Below, piece after piece: positions 35,055 through 46,542 of a stretch of 64,000 nt of DNA. The DNA lies in the NCBI GenBank assembly GCA_013180625.2, contig SNVD02011208.1:43501-107500 (forward strand). Direction: 5' to 3'. A program made the translations under genes and the position numbers. The notes below the pieces were generated by a model that was not told the origin of the DNA, made no database searches, and saw only the letters and a list, made by a program, of their open reading frames with translations. This DNA comes from Boswellia sacra (lineage: Eukaryota; Streptophyta; Magnoliopsida; Sapindales; Burseraceae). Each line of letters opens with the position of its first letter. Within the stretch, counting starts at the first letter, position 1.

Positions 35055-38000
35055 ATGGGGAGTTTGGCGGTTGAGCCGTCGTCGGCTTCGAGTTACGTGA
35101 GTTGGGAGGAGGTGAACGTTTTGAGCGATAAGGGACGGAGAGAGGTTCATTATTATCTGAAGAGGAGAGATGGCAGTGGTTCGGATCTAGCTGTGATAGC
35201 GAAAGAGAGAAGCTTCAGGCAGACGTCTTATCACTACGTTAATAGGAGCAAATGGTTTTGCTTGTCTACAACGACGTCGCTTTTCAAGCTTAGGTCGAGA
35301 AGGGAGGTCATTGATTGGCTTAATTCAATTATTTCAGGTAGATACATGCATTTTTTACATTTAATTTTGGGGGGTTTTTTTTTTGGAAAATAGAAGAAAT
35401 TAGCATATGATGTATGCGTGTTTGTATCTCAAAATTTCTGAGCTTTTTTCTTTCACGATCTGAGCTGTTACGGTGGAGTTCTGTTTCGGATTTTATGCAT
35501 GTCATATCATTACTGGAATACTAAATTTAAATTGCGTGAGAAAACCCAGAAAATTTACAGTTTGGTGAATTTTTCCAAAAATACGAATTTTAGCCTTCAG
35601 TAGCTCGATGACTGTGCTGGAGAATAAAAAATTTTGCTCGAATTTGTTATTATTATTTTAAGGAACTCTCTTGACCTTTTGGAAATTGTGATTTTCTTTT
35701 TAAGCTTTGTTATAGCACAACACCTCAGCCTGGACATTGTTGATGGCTGAATTGTGGTGGCTGGTCCTCCATCCTTTTATGGGTTTAGGCTTGACTATGC
35801 TGTCTTGCGTTTTTGAGTTCAGCCTCTGTTTTGATTTTCCTATTCAGGCTCGATATTTTCATTATAGTCCTGGGTTTATTCTGACCACTGTTTAACGGAG
35901 TGGAGGGGATGATTTTGTATCCGAGAAATTGATCTAATTGCTGCTTACGGCAATTTAATAAGCTAGGAAATTCATCAATTATTTCCATAAAATTTCTCAA
36001 TAACAAAAATTGATTTTTAAATAGTTTTATCCAAAATTGCATCCAGACCTATTATTCGTCAACTTAATCAGGTGGACTTTTTGTATTCTGACCATTGTAA
36101 TCTACACACTCTCTCTCACTCTCTCTTTTTTTCCATCGTGTGTTAATACATCTGAGTCGAGGCTCTTGTAGTGTTTAAAAATACATGACCTCTTGCCATG
36201 GGATACTGTTAAGCTCTAAGTCGAAATTATTATTATTCTGATGTGTTTCAGACATTGTCCAAGTTTGATGTCAGCACTTAGGTACACCCATTTCCCCTGT
36301 TACCATGTCTTCATGCTGTTGGTAACTGACTATGATCTGGACTGCAGGAATACCAGACAATTTAAAGAGCTGGTTGACATCATCGGAGTCATATGCCTTC
36401 AAAATATTTAGGTTAAGATCTTCCATGGCCAGATATATCATGTTCTCGTTTAAAAAAAAAAAGAACTCATATCTTCTGTATTTTCAACCCTCTGTTAAGA
36501 TATATATATTTTTGTGGCCTTTTACGTATGTTTTATGGAGATGTTTTGTTGAGAATGGATTTTGCTTTCTTCTGGTGACTTTTTGTTTGCTTGTTTGTGC
36601 AGATTTTATATATATGGTGCTTTCAGTTTCACTGAAAGTACATGATTTGGTGAGTTAGTTTTTGTTATTTGGGAGAAAACTTTCAGTTTATAATAATTGT
36701 ATAAAATTTTACTTTTTCCAGATAAAGCTGTGCAAGGAGCATCGCATTCAGCTGCTGGTAGTAAGGAACCTTGCGGGTTTGATACTGAAGCATGTAAGGT
36801 ATGAATAAATGATATTAGAGTTGGTCTTTTTTATAAAATCAATTTAGTGCTTTGATTATTTTCTAGCTATTAATTTCAGTTCTTAAAGAAATCCGTGTGA
36901 TATGATTTTTAATTTTATTTGTAATCTTTCTTGCCAGGATGTTCGGTTGCAGAAATTGGCCCATAATAGTACGGAATTTTTATGGTTGGGTTCTCCCTGG
37001 ATGTCTCGGAAGAGACGGATGCATTATCAGTCTTTTTGCCGGAATGGGGTTAAAATCTCTGTAAGTATTCTCCGACTGTTGTTTTTAAACTGCTCTCAGC
37101 TTTTGTTGTCCAATCCTTGGATACTTCTGTTATATTGCTGTTCCCATCTAATTGTTTTCATGCTCTTTGACAACCTTTTCATTCTGATGTTTCTCCAGGT
37201 TCATGACTTTGTATATGTTTTAGCCGAAGAGGATAAAAGGCTTGTTGCTTACTTGGAAGACATGTACGAAGATTCAAAGGGCAATAAAATGGTTTTGGTA
37301 CGATGGTTTCACAAAATTGATGAGGTTGGTATTATCTTGCCTCACAATTTTAATGACAGAGAGATTTTCTTTTCTCTTTGTCTTCAAGATCTTAGCATTG
37401 AATGCATAGATGGATTGGCTGCTGTCCTCAGTCCGCAGCATTTCAAGAAATTTCTGAATGAGGTGACCCATACTCAGCTGCAGCCGTTTGTATGCCACAA
37501 GTTGTTTGAAAATGACGATGTGAAGCCCTTTGACATAACTCAAGTTAAAGGTTATTGGAAACAAGAAATACTCAGATATAGTTCCATCTTTACTTCTTCC
37601 AGTGATTGTTTGAATTCTCAGCTACCTTGTGATGGCCAGATAGTGGAAAGAGAAGATGGCAATGATGTTGCTGAGATAAGACCTAGTAAAAGGCATCGTA
37701 GTTTGAAAGATGATGATGTGTACCCACAACCTGCCATCAGGACTGATTCAATGGTTACAGCCTCTGTGGATGGGCAAATTTCTTGTAAGAGTTCCAATGA
37801 ATTAAAATTTGATGCTGGATTGGGGGATCTAGTTGGACTTCATTCTGCTGCCCTTTTCTCCGGTAAAGAATCAAGTCAAAATTCTCAACATTTGAAAGTA
37901 GGCTCTCATATTGAGGTCCTCTCTCAGGACAGTGGCATGAGAGGATGTTGGTTTAGAGCTTTGGTTATCAAGAAGAACAAGAATAAGGTGAAGGTGCAGT

Positions 38001-38995
38001 ATGATGATGTTCATGATGCATCTGATGAAGCCAACTTATTGGAGGTATGCCTTGTCATCATATGATTTTCCAGAGGGAGAAAGGATTTGGACCGATTTCT
38101 GTGTTTTACTAATTATTCTCTTATGATCTGTTCTTATAGGAGTGGGTTTTGGCAGCCAAGGTTGCTGCTCCAGATCATTTGGGACTTCGATTTTCTGGAA
38201 GAACAATTGTTCGGCCAGCCGCAAAGTCTCATCAAGGCAAAGTGTCATGGGGAGTTGATGTTGGTACCATTGTGGATGCTTGGTGGCATGATGGCTGGTG
38301 GGAAGGCATTGTGATTCATAAAGAATCTGAAGAAAAATTTCATGTCTATTTCCCAGGTTTGAGAATCCTTGCTGCCCTCCCTCCAAAAAATTTACTTTTG
38401 ACAGTTGTTTATCCTCTATTTGTCTTCATTAAGTGTATGTCTTGTTAAATTCCCGTAATATTGTTTTGCAGGAGAAAAGCAAAAATCAATCTTTGGCCGT
38501 GGTGACTTGAGACATTCTCAAGAATGGGTGGAAAATCGGTGGATCCACGTAAAAGAACGACCTGATGTTGTGAGGTCTATATTGTCATGCTTTGGGATGA
38601 AGCAAGTTATGGAAATATCACTCAATGACAACTCGGTGAACACTCCCGTTGATGTTGGTGAACAAACATTGGAGAATAAAACTGATTTTAGTGAATCTCT
38701 CAAAGATGATCAGGTTAAACACTTTGATTCAGTTCTGGATCTTTCAAAGGATGATTTACTTGCTCAGTTGAGGTGGAAGTCATCAAGGAAGAGAAGACGT
38801 GCTGGAGTGAGCTCTGTCCATAAGCTGCATAACAGAGGTTGTGGCAGTAAAAACACAATAGGAGTAGTGGGATCTAATATTCGTGAAAAGTTTTTTATTT
38901 CCAGAGTCGATCATGATAACTGCAAGTACATGAGAGACTCTCTATTCGGTTCTTCAGTTGTGCCTCCTCTAACAAGCTTGGTTATGTCTAGATAG
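35055..38995 (+). CDS. BAH and Agenet (Tudor-like) domain protein, chromatin reader
   Basis: Exons: 35055-35337, 36348-36411, 36603-36637 (tentative), 36722-36798, 36938-37060, 37199-38044, 38140-38356, 38472-38995. All have GT-AG borders, and together they form one frame of 722 codons. The first exon (VNVLSDKGRREVHYYLKRRD) is a conserved N-terminal module. The BAH domain lies at about residues 188-285 (VKISVHDFVYVLAEEDKR, MVLVRWFHKIDEV, REIFFSL). Two Agenet repeats follow at about 426-480 (VGSHIEVLSQDSG, GCWFRALVIKK) and 508-570 (GTIVDAWWHDGWWEGI). A basic KSSRKRRRAG near residue 655 may be a nuclear signal. BAH and Agenet folds bind histone tails, so a nuclear chromatin role is likely; the target is unknown. 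Exons 2-3 are the least certain: without the 35-nt micro-exon the frame hits a stop. Arabidopsis has a gene of this architecture. Confidence 0.88.
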
Positions 38996-39029
38996 AATGG
39001 TTCTTGGTTATGTCTAGATAGAATGGTCC
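38978..39029 (+). repeat. 26-bp tandem duplication across the stop codon
   Basis: TTGGTTATGTCTAGATAGAA at 38978 recurs 26 bp later at 39004, both followed by TGGT. The first unit contains the TAG that ends the BAH/Agenet protein, so the stop context is present twice. It has no effect on the reading frame as drawn. Confidence 0.85.
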
Positions 39030-40557
39030 ATTCGCGCTCTTCCTAGTAGATTTTCGTGTCTTGCTTTAGGTTATCATCAGAGGTAAATATGTGAAATGGT
39101 GCATTTACTGGATGCATCTTTGTTTTAGGTGCTGAAGGGACGACGTCTTCAATTCTGGAAATGTCTTTTTCTTTTCTCTCTCTTGTTTTTTCTTTTTTTT
39201 TTGGTGAAAACCTGTCGTCCAAGTTCTCAGCCAATGTATTTATTTGTAACAGTAGCTGCATATCTCAGTCTGCAATTTTGCATGCAGTAGAATGACCCCT
39301 TAGAGCTCTAACCTACTCTGGTAATTGTACCAGTTGGTCATTGTCATCTGTATATCATCTCTCTGGTTATAGAATTATTCCCTTTTGTTTTCCGTTTCGC
39401 TGTTAGCAAGGTTTACGGTTTGCTTCTGTTCAATTTTGTTATCTTTTTAGATTTGATGTCAAAAGCTGACTTGTAATCCTTTTGTTTTCTTAACCTGGAT
39501 AAGTTCAGTTACTGTGCCTATGCGGTTTGAAAAGTCTTTACGAGATTTTTCGTCTCTTATGGTGTGTTATTTTTTGTTCAATGTGTTTTTATTTTTAAAA
39601 TAATTTAAAAAATAAATTTTTATTATTTAGAGATGTATTTTAAGTAAAGAATATATGTTTAGAAATGAATTTGTAAAATGTAAATTTGAAAATGGTTTTA
39701 AGAATATATGTTTGGAAATGAATTTTTGAGTTGGAATTTTGAAAATAAAAATAAGATATGTGTTTGAAAATAAATTATTGATATAAAATAGAGGGAGAAA
39801 AAGAAAATAGAAGGTGAAAACAGAGAGAGAAGAGTTAGGAAGGGATGAATTTGAACTCTGAAAATATTAAAAATAATATTTTGTGAAAATATATTATAAA
39901 AACAAAAAAGAATATATTTTGTAAGAATTTTGTGTTCTGAAAATGAAAAATGGTTTTTAGAAAACAAGAAAGAACTGAGTTTTACGATCCTAAAATAGAT
40001 GTTTTCTTTTTCTGTGTCAGTATACTAAAGTCAAGTCAATAATATTATCTTGTCCATACGTAGCCATTTGTTAATTGATTAATTCAACACTATATTTTGT
40101 AATTTGTTCTAGAAAAGTAATGATCGGAAACAAGCAAAATTAATATTATAAGGCCAAATGAGAAACATGTATTTGCATAGAAATAGTGTTGGATTTATAA
40201 TCTATATATTATTAAATTTTATAATATGATATGATTATATATATAGTAAAAATTAATTGAATAAGAAAAAATAAAAAATAATGAAGAATAACATAAATTA
40301 TATCTTTGATTGTATTTTATAATGTAGGCTGTTATATCAGGTTATAGAGTTTGGATTGTATGTAGATTATAAGTGTAATATTACTGTTTATATAATATTA
40401 GAAATAAGCTTATAATTTAGATGTCCAATGATGATACTCAAATACATTAGTTAGAAGCAGACTTCGTCCACAAATACATTAGAACTTCGAAGAGGAACAC
40501 CGAGAGGAAGGGAAAGTATGGGAAAGAGATAGCAAATATTTCGAGGAAGTTAAAAAT
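39030..40557. other. 3' region of the BAH gene, then AT-rich DNA
   Basis: Roughly the first 250-500 bases are T-rich and probably 3' untranslated sequence. Beyond that is AT-rich DNA with a short tandem repeat near 39650-39760 (AGAATATATGTTT-GAAATG twice). No gene seen. Confidence 0.55.
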
Positions 40558-41473
40558 TGTTGGGACCCACCAATTAAGGACAGGCGTATGCCTGCCTGTT
40601 AGAGTTTTATGCTGTAAAAGGCACATGCATGAGTAATTAGGGTTTTGTACTTATAGAATAGTGCATGTCTATCAGCTAAGGCACACAGGCATCATAGCAG
40701 GTGTACACCTGTTGAATAGGGGTGGGTATTTATCAGGTCGGGTCAGGTTAGGTCGGGTTTAGACCCGATTATATATACCCGATTCGGGTAAAGAAAAATC
40801 TATCCGATATCGAGTAGAAAACATGTTGGACTCGATGCTACCCGAACTTACTCGGGTTGTGTCAGGTCTCATCCGGTAAGATCGGGTTGCGCTTTAACCC
40901 AATAAGACAATTTGCACTCAAATTATAATTTTGCTTTTTTTAATTTTTTTTTATAATTAAAATTTTACAAACATTTAGGTATTATTTTTTTATTATTTAT
41001 AGTTATATTGCAAATTAGAATGACAAATTGACAACAAAAAAGATAAAATAAATTCATATAAATGTACATAAATTTCTAATCGAAATTTCAAAAACCCAAT
41101 AATTTAAGAAATTAAAAAACCAAGTTAATGAGATAAAGCTAAAAAGCATAATCTTATTCTTGTGGTTGAAGAGCAAAAAAAAAAAAAAAAATAATTATAA
41201 TAAAGGAAAGATACGTGACATGGAATAAAGTAGTTAACAAGAGAGAAGGCCAAAAAAAAAAAAAAGAGACAAATTTTCTTCTGGGTTTGCAGGGTTTAGG
41301 GAGAGAAAATTTTTCTCTCAATTAGGGTCACCGGAGTTACTGTTCACTCCGACCAATTTACGAATCAGCCTTTCAAATCTACATATGTTGTAGATCGAGA
41401 TATCCTGAGACAAATTTTCTTCTGGGTCGCCCTCAGTTTCCGGCAGAAAAACGGTTAAAATTGCAAAAAAAGG

Positions 41474-41975
41474 TTTCGGATTTCACTATTTATCATCGAC
41501 GGTGGGCGAGTGGGACGCCACCTTTGCCATCATCGTGTTGGTCTTGACTCGATCTACAAGTTTTCCTTCATCAGTACCACCAGATTCGCTCAGCAACACT
41601 TCCGTTCAAGGCCACAAAGTTTCGAATTTTTTACTATTCACCGCCGCCTGCCGCTGTCACCGGCGAGTGGCATCTCACCTCCATCAAATTCTTGTAGATC
41701 AGGCGACGTTCTACAAGTTTCCCTTCATCAGCACCACCAGTTCGCGCCGCAACACCTCCGTTCAAGGCCTCAAAGTTTCGGATTTACTATTCACCGCCAC
41801 ATCTCACCGAAGAACGGCGAGTTGTATCTCACCTTTGCCACCATCTAGTAGATCGGACAACACTGACCAACTTTTTCTTCTTGGCCGTCATCTGATTCCA
41901 ACCAGAAACCCCTCAAATCGCCGCTTCTTCAATTCGGATTTTACTGTTCACCGCGGTGGTTACTATTCATTTACC
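41474..41975 (+). repeat. Tandem 5' monomers of the LINE, units of about 146-157 bp
   Basis: Units start at 41474, 41620, 41776 and 41933 with TTTCGGATTT-ACTATTCACC or close variants. They share GGCGAGT--ATCTCACC, TTCATCAGCACCACCAG and CCGTTCAAGGCC; the fourth unit is partial. The two overlapping plus-strand ORFs (41502-42086 and 41510-41848) are read through these repeats and are not independent genes. Confidence 0.85.
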
Positions 41976-42187
41976 GGAGACACTGTTTATAAGCCCCACC
42001 CAGATTTTTCTTCAGGTTATTTCATGCAACTTTGCCTCTTGGTCGATTTCCTGATTCCTTGTGGATTATCGTTTTTAAAGAGGTGACGATGACTTTGGAA
42101 GCCAAGCCGCTTCGGTGCCTGGTTTGCTTTCGTTTTCTCCATCTCTTTTTTATGAGTTTGCATTGTATTTGATTTGTAATTCACTTG

Positions 42188-43288
42188 ATGGATCCATCCA
42201 AGACAACTGCTGGCTCTTGGGCTGATAAAATCAAGATCACTGATTCGAGTACCCGATGCAAATTGAGTCCGGTTACTCCTAAGAAACCGGGTACAATCCT
42301 TGAGATTCCAGATGAGATTGTCGACGAGAATTTAGCCGAATGGCGTAGATGTCTTGTTGGCTTCTTTCCGGGATATGTGATGCTCTTCCATGCTGTACGT
42401 TCGATGGCGATGCGTGCATGGAAATCTAGTGGTCTTGAGGACGTCCGTTCCACAGATAAGAGATTTCTCATCTTCCGTTTTAGAACTGAGGATGAGGTAC
42501 ATGCAATCATTGCTCGCGGTCCTTGGATGTTTGGAGGTAAATTCATTTACCTACAGCAATGGCATCCGCATCTGGATTTCAATCTTACAGTATTCCGGAC
42601 ACTACCAGTTTGGATCCGTTTGTATGGCCTGCCGTTTCCTTTGTGGACAGCCAAAGGCCTTAGCATTATCTCCAGCATGGTTGGAGAACCTCAATCTTGT
42701 GATAAGGCGACTTCTGATCTATCTAGATTGGAGTATGCGAGGGTTTGTGTTCTTATTGATGCAAGACGCCCTCGAGTTAAGAACTTTGAGTTCAGGTGCA
42801 AACTCTCTCCAGAGCCCATTGAAATTCAAGTTGACTATGAGTGGACTCCAAAACATTGCCCCAAATGTTGTCAGTTTGGTCATCGTTGTCTAGAACCAGT
42901 AAAGACTTCAAGTCCAGATAAGAATGAGGCTAGCACCTCTGATAGTGCCCATTTGAGAAAAGAAAAGGATGTGACCAAGGTCACTGATTGCACCAAAATA
43001 GTTACTATTTCAGAAATTTCTGCAGTGCAAGTTGAGCCTCCGAAGGCTACTACAGTTCCGAGTGCAGAGTCAGTTTCAGATTCTGATTCTCCATCTCCTT
43101 TTGCGACTGACGAGGGTAGACTTTTGGGCACTATCAAGTGTTCTACAAATCGTGAGGTATCTATTTCCTCAGGGCGGATACCTCCTGAGTCTTCTCCCAC
43201 TCGTTTTGAGCCTTTGAATGGCTTAGTGAGGATGATCAATCTGATAGGATTGACCATACTCATTCGGACATCCCAGTTACCCCGGTAA
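42188..43288 (+). CDS. LINE ORF1 protein (DUF4283 and zinc knuckle)
   Basis: Nucleic-acid-binding chaperone-like protein of plant L1-type retrotransposons. The frame is 366 residues from the ATG at 42188 (MDPSKTTAGSWADKI). Residues about 40-190 match the DUF4283 pattern (CLVGFFPGYVMLFHAVRSMA, FRFRTEDEVHAIIARGPWMF, LPVWIRLYGLPFPLWT). The knuckle near residue 224 is CPKCCQFGHRC: spacing C-x2-C-x4-H-x-C, shorter than usual before the last Cys. The C-terminal part is Ser/Thr-rich. The last 20 or so residues look frameshifted: in the other frame a natural acidic then Lys-rich tail (PVKKGKKKKNNKG) continues to a TAA at 43321-43323. Apart from that shift the ORF is open, unlike every other transposon protein here. 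Confidence 0.8.
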   Translation: MDPSKTTAGSWADKIKITDSSTRCKLSPVTPKKPGTILEIPDEIVDENLAEWRRCLVGFFPGYVMLFHAVRSMAMRAWKSSGLEDVRSTDKRFLIFRFRTEDEVHAIIARGPWMFGGKFIYLQQWHPHLDFNLTVFRTLPVWIRLYGLPFPLWTAKGLSIISSMVGEPQSCDKATSDLSRLEYARVCVLIDARRPRVKNFEFRCKLSPEPIEIQVDYEWTPKHCPKCCQFGHRCLEPVKTSSPDKNEASTSDSAHLRKEKDVTKVTDCTKIVTISEISAVQVEPPKATTVPSAESVSDSDSPSPFATDEGRLLGTIKCSTNREVSISSGRIPPESSPTRFEPLNGLVRMINLIGLTILIRTSQLPR

Positions 43289-44230
43289 AGAAGGGTAAGA
43301 AGAAGAAAAACAATAAGGGTTAAAGCTCTTGTATTTTTATGTTTTAGACCGTTTGTGATCATTTCTCTTCTATGTTGTTAAGGCCGTTTGTGGCTTTTTT
43401 GCTTTGTTTTAGGCTGCTTGTGGCCTTCATTTTCTATCTTTTTGTTGGATTGTATGTTTGGACTTTACGTCCTTTTGTAATTCTTGGGGCATGCCCCTCG
43501 GATTTTTGTACATTATAACTTTTTTGGATTTATATTACTAAGTAACTTTTCTAAAAAAAAAAGGTAAGAGCTTGCTGTGAAGAAGGTGGTGAGGTGAGAG
43601 AGATGATATTTGATGGTGATGATAAAGAAGACAGATTGGTAAGGAAGGTGGTCTAGCCGCCAATTGAGAAAGGGGGGAGAATGAGGATTGAATGAAAATA
43701 CCAAAGTGGGGTTAGGGTTATGAGAAAAGTTATATTTATACCCTTGTTTTTGTGTGCTAAGGTCTATAATATTAGCATATGTCTAACAAATGAATTTGAT
43801 GACACATGTATATAATGATGCTTTAAAACAAATGATAGGGTTTAGGTCGGGTTTAGGTCGGGTTCAGGTTTTGTACAAAATATCCAATCAATACCCGATG
43901 TTTGTCAGGTTTATATTTTAGTATCCGAAATCGGGTTTTTTTTTAATTGAAGTACCCAAATAAACCTGATTCGGGTCGGGTAAACCTGATCGAGTCTGAT
44001 CGGGTTGGGTAAAAGTGCCCATCCCTACTGTTGACATGAAATTTGACATTGTTGAAACATCTTGCGTGCCAAGTCAAAGACAATATAAAGGGGCGATATT
44101 GTTCATTAGGCATCGAAATCTATTTGATTCTCACATAAAGCGTAAAAGAGAGTTTAGAGAGTAGGAAATTTGGGAGACTTCGGGCGTTCTTGAAGTCAGA
44201 CCAACTCATTCCTTTTGAGTGCTTCTTGGA

Positions 44231-44904
44231 TAGAGATGACAAAATCCGGGTGCAAGTGCGGGTTTGGCGTTTTCGTACCCGCATCGGACCAAAAAAATTT
44301 TTCCTGGTCCCCGCAAAATCCCTAGATTTTTCTGGTGCGGGTATTTGTAATTGGTGGGATGATACACCCCCACCCAAAAAAAAACCCTGGATTTCCCCTT
44401 TTTTTTTTAAAAATTTCCGCACTTTGAACTGAGTTAAATAGTATAATGTTGCGCTAAATCCATAAAGAATGGGTTGGCACTGGTGGCAAAGTTAGTGGGA
44501 TGAGTTATGGTGACCCAGGTTCGAATCTAAGCTACGCTAGTTTGCTACTTTTAATTAAATATGCAAAAGAAAATTATTATATAATTCTTTATCTGCGTAA
44601 GATAGAGTAAAAAGTCGTGTGGTTTGATGGTTAACCACTTAAAATCTAATATAGGGGTATCGGGTTCAAGACTTATGGGTAAGTATTTTGCATTATACAA
44701 TCAAATAAAATGATTGGGCTGTCTGGGTGCGGGTTGGGGACCTAAGTTCCTTAGTAATACTAGTCTCGCACCACACCCAGGCTTGTCTTCCCTTTGTAGT
44801 CCCCGCCTTCGGGCACAAATCTTGGATTTTCAGGCTTTTCCCTAGTCAGATCGTGCCAGGAAAATCGGGGCCCTCGGCCTAATCGACGAAAGTTACCATC
44901 CCTA
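44231..44904. mobile_element. Small hAT-like element (674 bp) in the long LTR
   Basis: The ends are TAGAGATGACAAAATCC and the complement of TAGGGATGGTAACTTTCG. The flanks are TTCTTGGA and TTCTTTGA, 7 of 8 identical. Both ends are rich in GGTGCGGGT/ACCCGCA-type sequence. There is no transposase. Its centre holds tRNA-like box A and box B sequences. Confidence 0.7.
44484..44675 (+). other. Two tRNA-like box A/box B pairs (SINE-like)
   Basis: The first pair is TGGCAAAGTTAGTGGG (box A-like, 44484-44499) and GGTTCGAATCT (box B, from about 44518). The second is TGGTTTGATGGTTAA near 44622 and GGGTTCAAGAC near 44662. Spacing of about 35-40 bp suits an internal RNA polymerase III promoter. No cloverleaf forms, so these are not tRNA genes; a SINE remnant is the better reading. 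Confidence 0.45.
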
Positions 44905-46542
44905 TTCTTTGAGGAGTCCCTGGTGTCTTGGGTGCTTTTCGGTGAAGTCAAAGGCATCCATTTGAAGTCAAGATTTTGGTTCTGGTAATGCCCAAATCCG
45001 CGTAAATCCTAAGGACATCTTATGTTTGTTTGTTTGTTTATTTAATATGCTAGAATGAATGTTTAGGTTTATTTACATGCTTGATATGCTAGATTGCATG
45101 TCTTAGGAGTAGTTAAGTTTTGAAGCATGTTTGATGTTAGAATCCTGCTTCGACTTATTTATGTTTAAATGCTTATAAGTATGTTAGAATCATGTTTAGG
45201 CTTTTTTATGTTTAAATGCTATATATGTTAGAAATATGATTAGGATTTTGTGTGACAACATATGTAGAATCATGCTAAGATTAATGATATTTCTATGCTT
45301 TGTTATGGTCTTTTTTTAGACATTTTCCCTCTATTTGATATGACTTGATGGGAATGGTGGACTCATATTTATTGGTGAGAGACCATTATTATCATTGCTT
45401 TATGATTGGATTCTTCTATTACTTTCCTCTTTCTTTATTTTGAGTATGTTAGAATGTGATTAAGAACATGAGATGCGATGCTTGAACTTAGAAACATGAC
45501 ATAGGTATGATTCCTAATTCATGCTTTACTTATTTTCTTTGATTGTTAAATCATGATTAGGTGGAAGTTTGCCTCTTTTCTTTCTCTATTCTTCTCTTTT
45601 TTTGAGAGTTGACAAGTAATAGCGGGCTTATAGCTGTTATTAAGGGGCTATTGCTTTGATAATATCTCAAGTGTGTCAATGTTATATTGCCATGTCTATT
45701 CTATGTTATTCTTCGATATATTTGTACGAAAAATGCATGAGTATGATGTGGTGTTCAGTTTGCATGTTTAGGTAATTGTTAATCTTTGAATTAATTGTAT
45801 CAATGCCATGATCTTTTCTTTTTCTCTTCTTGATGTTTTGTGAATGGGAATTCAATAAGTAATGAATGGACTCATGATGGTAAGGGATTTATTGCTTAAT
45901 TGGGTTCATTTTGTTTGCTTGTATTATGAATAATTGTTTGTTTTTTATGCGTGGGTTATGTTTTATTGTATTTATGCTTTATGCATTGTTGTTTATTGGG
46001 AGTTATTTTATCCTTTCTTTTCATTTTATTTATGCGCATTTATAACAATGGATGTAATCACATTCCCTAGTCCCCCATGTTTGTCGAAAATGTAATTCTA
46101 TTCTCCTCTTTCCTTTCTTTATATGTATAACATGCTTATCTCACATGCTAAAATAAGATAAAACAAGTCTTGTCTTAAAATGAATTAGGATCAATTGGAG
46201 TAAATGTCAACATAATAAGAACTTTGGATTTAGTAAACCCGAGTGGAGGCCGAATTCACATCTGGAAGAGTAGAATCTCGTATCTAACTTCCCAAACTCG
46301 TCTTTAAAAGGGTGAAGATAGTTTATGTCCATAAGCAAAGGATCAAACTGCCATCACTTATTATTTTCTCATGGTTAAAACATGGGTGGCGACTCCATTT
46401 CATTCTCTAGACTTGCCTTTGTGGCTTATTCTGTGTTTCTTTAAAGTCTTTAATGTGCTTTGATATAGTGCCATGGTCGCAATCACTTTAGCAAGATGAA
46501 AGCCCTATTTACTGTTTACATAATGTTGTTCCTAAATTATAC

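Larger units (their letters stand above)
41268..43562 (+). mobile_element. LINE (L1-type) copy with ORF1 only
   Basis: A 5' region with tandem monomers, one ORF1 with a DUF4283-like domain and CCHC knuckle, a 3' tail of about 230 bp and a poly(A) of ten residues ending at 43562. There is no endonuclease or reverse transcriptase: ORF1 ends with a basic tail and is followed at once by the 3' tail. The 5' border is approximate. I could not find a target duplication. Confidence 0.75.
40717..44027. mobile_element. hAT-like element with GGGTCGGGT-rich ends, carrying a LINE copy
   Basis: The ends are TAGGGGTGGGTATTT and the complement of TAGGGATGGGCACTTTTAC. The flanking 8 bp are CTGTTGAA and CTGTTGAC, 7 of 8 identical. 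Both ends contain many GGTCGGGT/ACCCGA repeats in opposite orientation. No transposase is present. Between about 41268 and 43562 it holds a LINE copy. The TIR form and 8-bp duplication point to hAT; the size without the LINE is about 1.0 kb. Confidence 0.75.
40558..46382 (+). mobile_element. Long LTR of a giant Ty3 (Ogre/Tat-like) element, split by two insertions
   Basis: It starts TGTTGGGACCC, ends ...TTAAAACA, and is followed by a primer-binding-like TGGGTGGCGACTCC. GGCGACTCC is the form found in large Tat/Ogre-type plant elements; I recall it as tRNA-Arg type. Subtracting the insertions at 40717-44027 and 44231-44904 with their duplications leaves about 1.83 kb, a normal length for such LTRs. 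A TATA box (CAATATAAAG) is at 44082-44090. The 45000-45300 part has degenerate repeats of a TATGTTAGAATCATG-like unit. No second LTR or coding part is in the window, so this is inference from one copy. Confidence 0.5.

Noticed and set aside
41502..42086. Two overlapping plus-strand ORFs (194 and 112 codons)
   Set aside because: Both are read through the LINE 5' monomers in different frames; no recognisable domain.
44518..44675. tRNA genes suggested by GGTTCGAATC and GGGTTCAAGAC
   Set aside because: No acceptor, D or anticodon stems can be drawn around them; kept only as SINE-like boxes.
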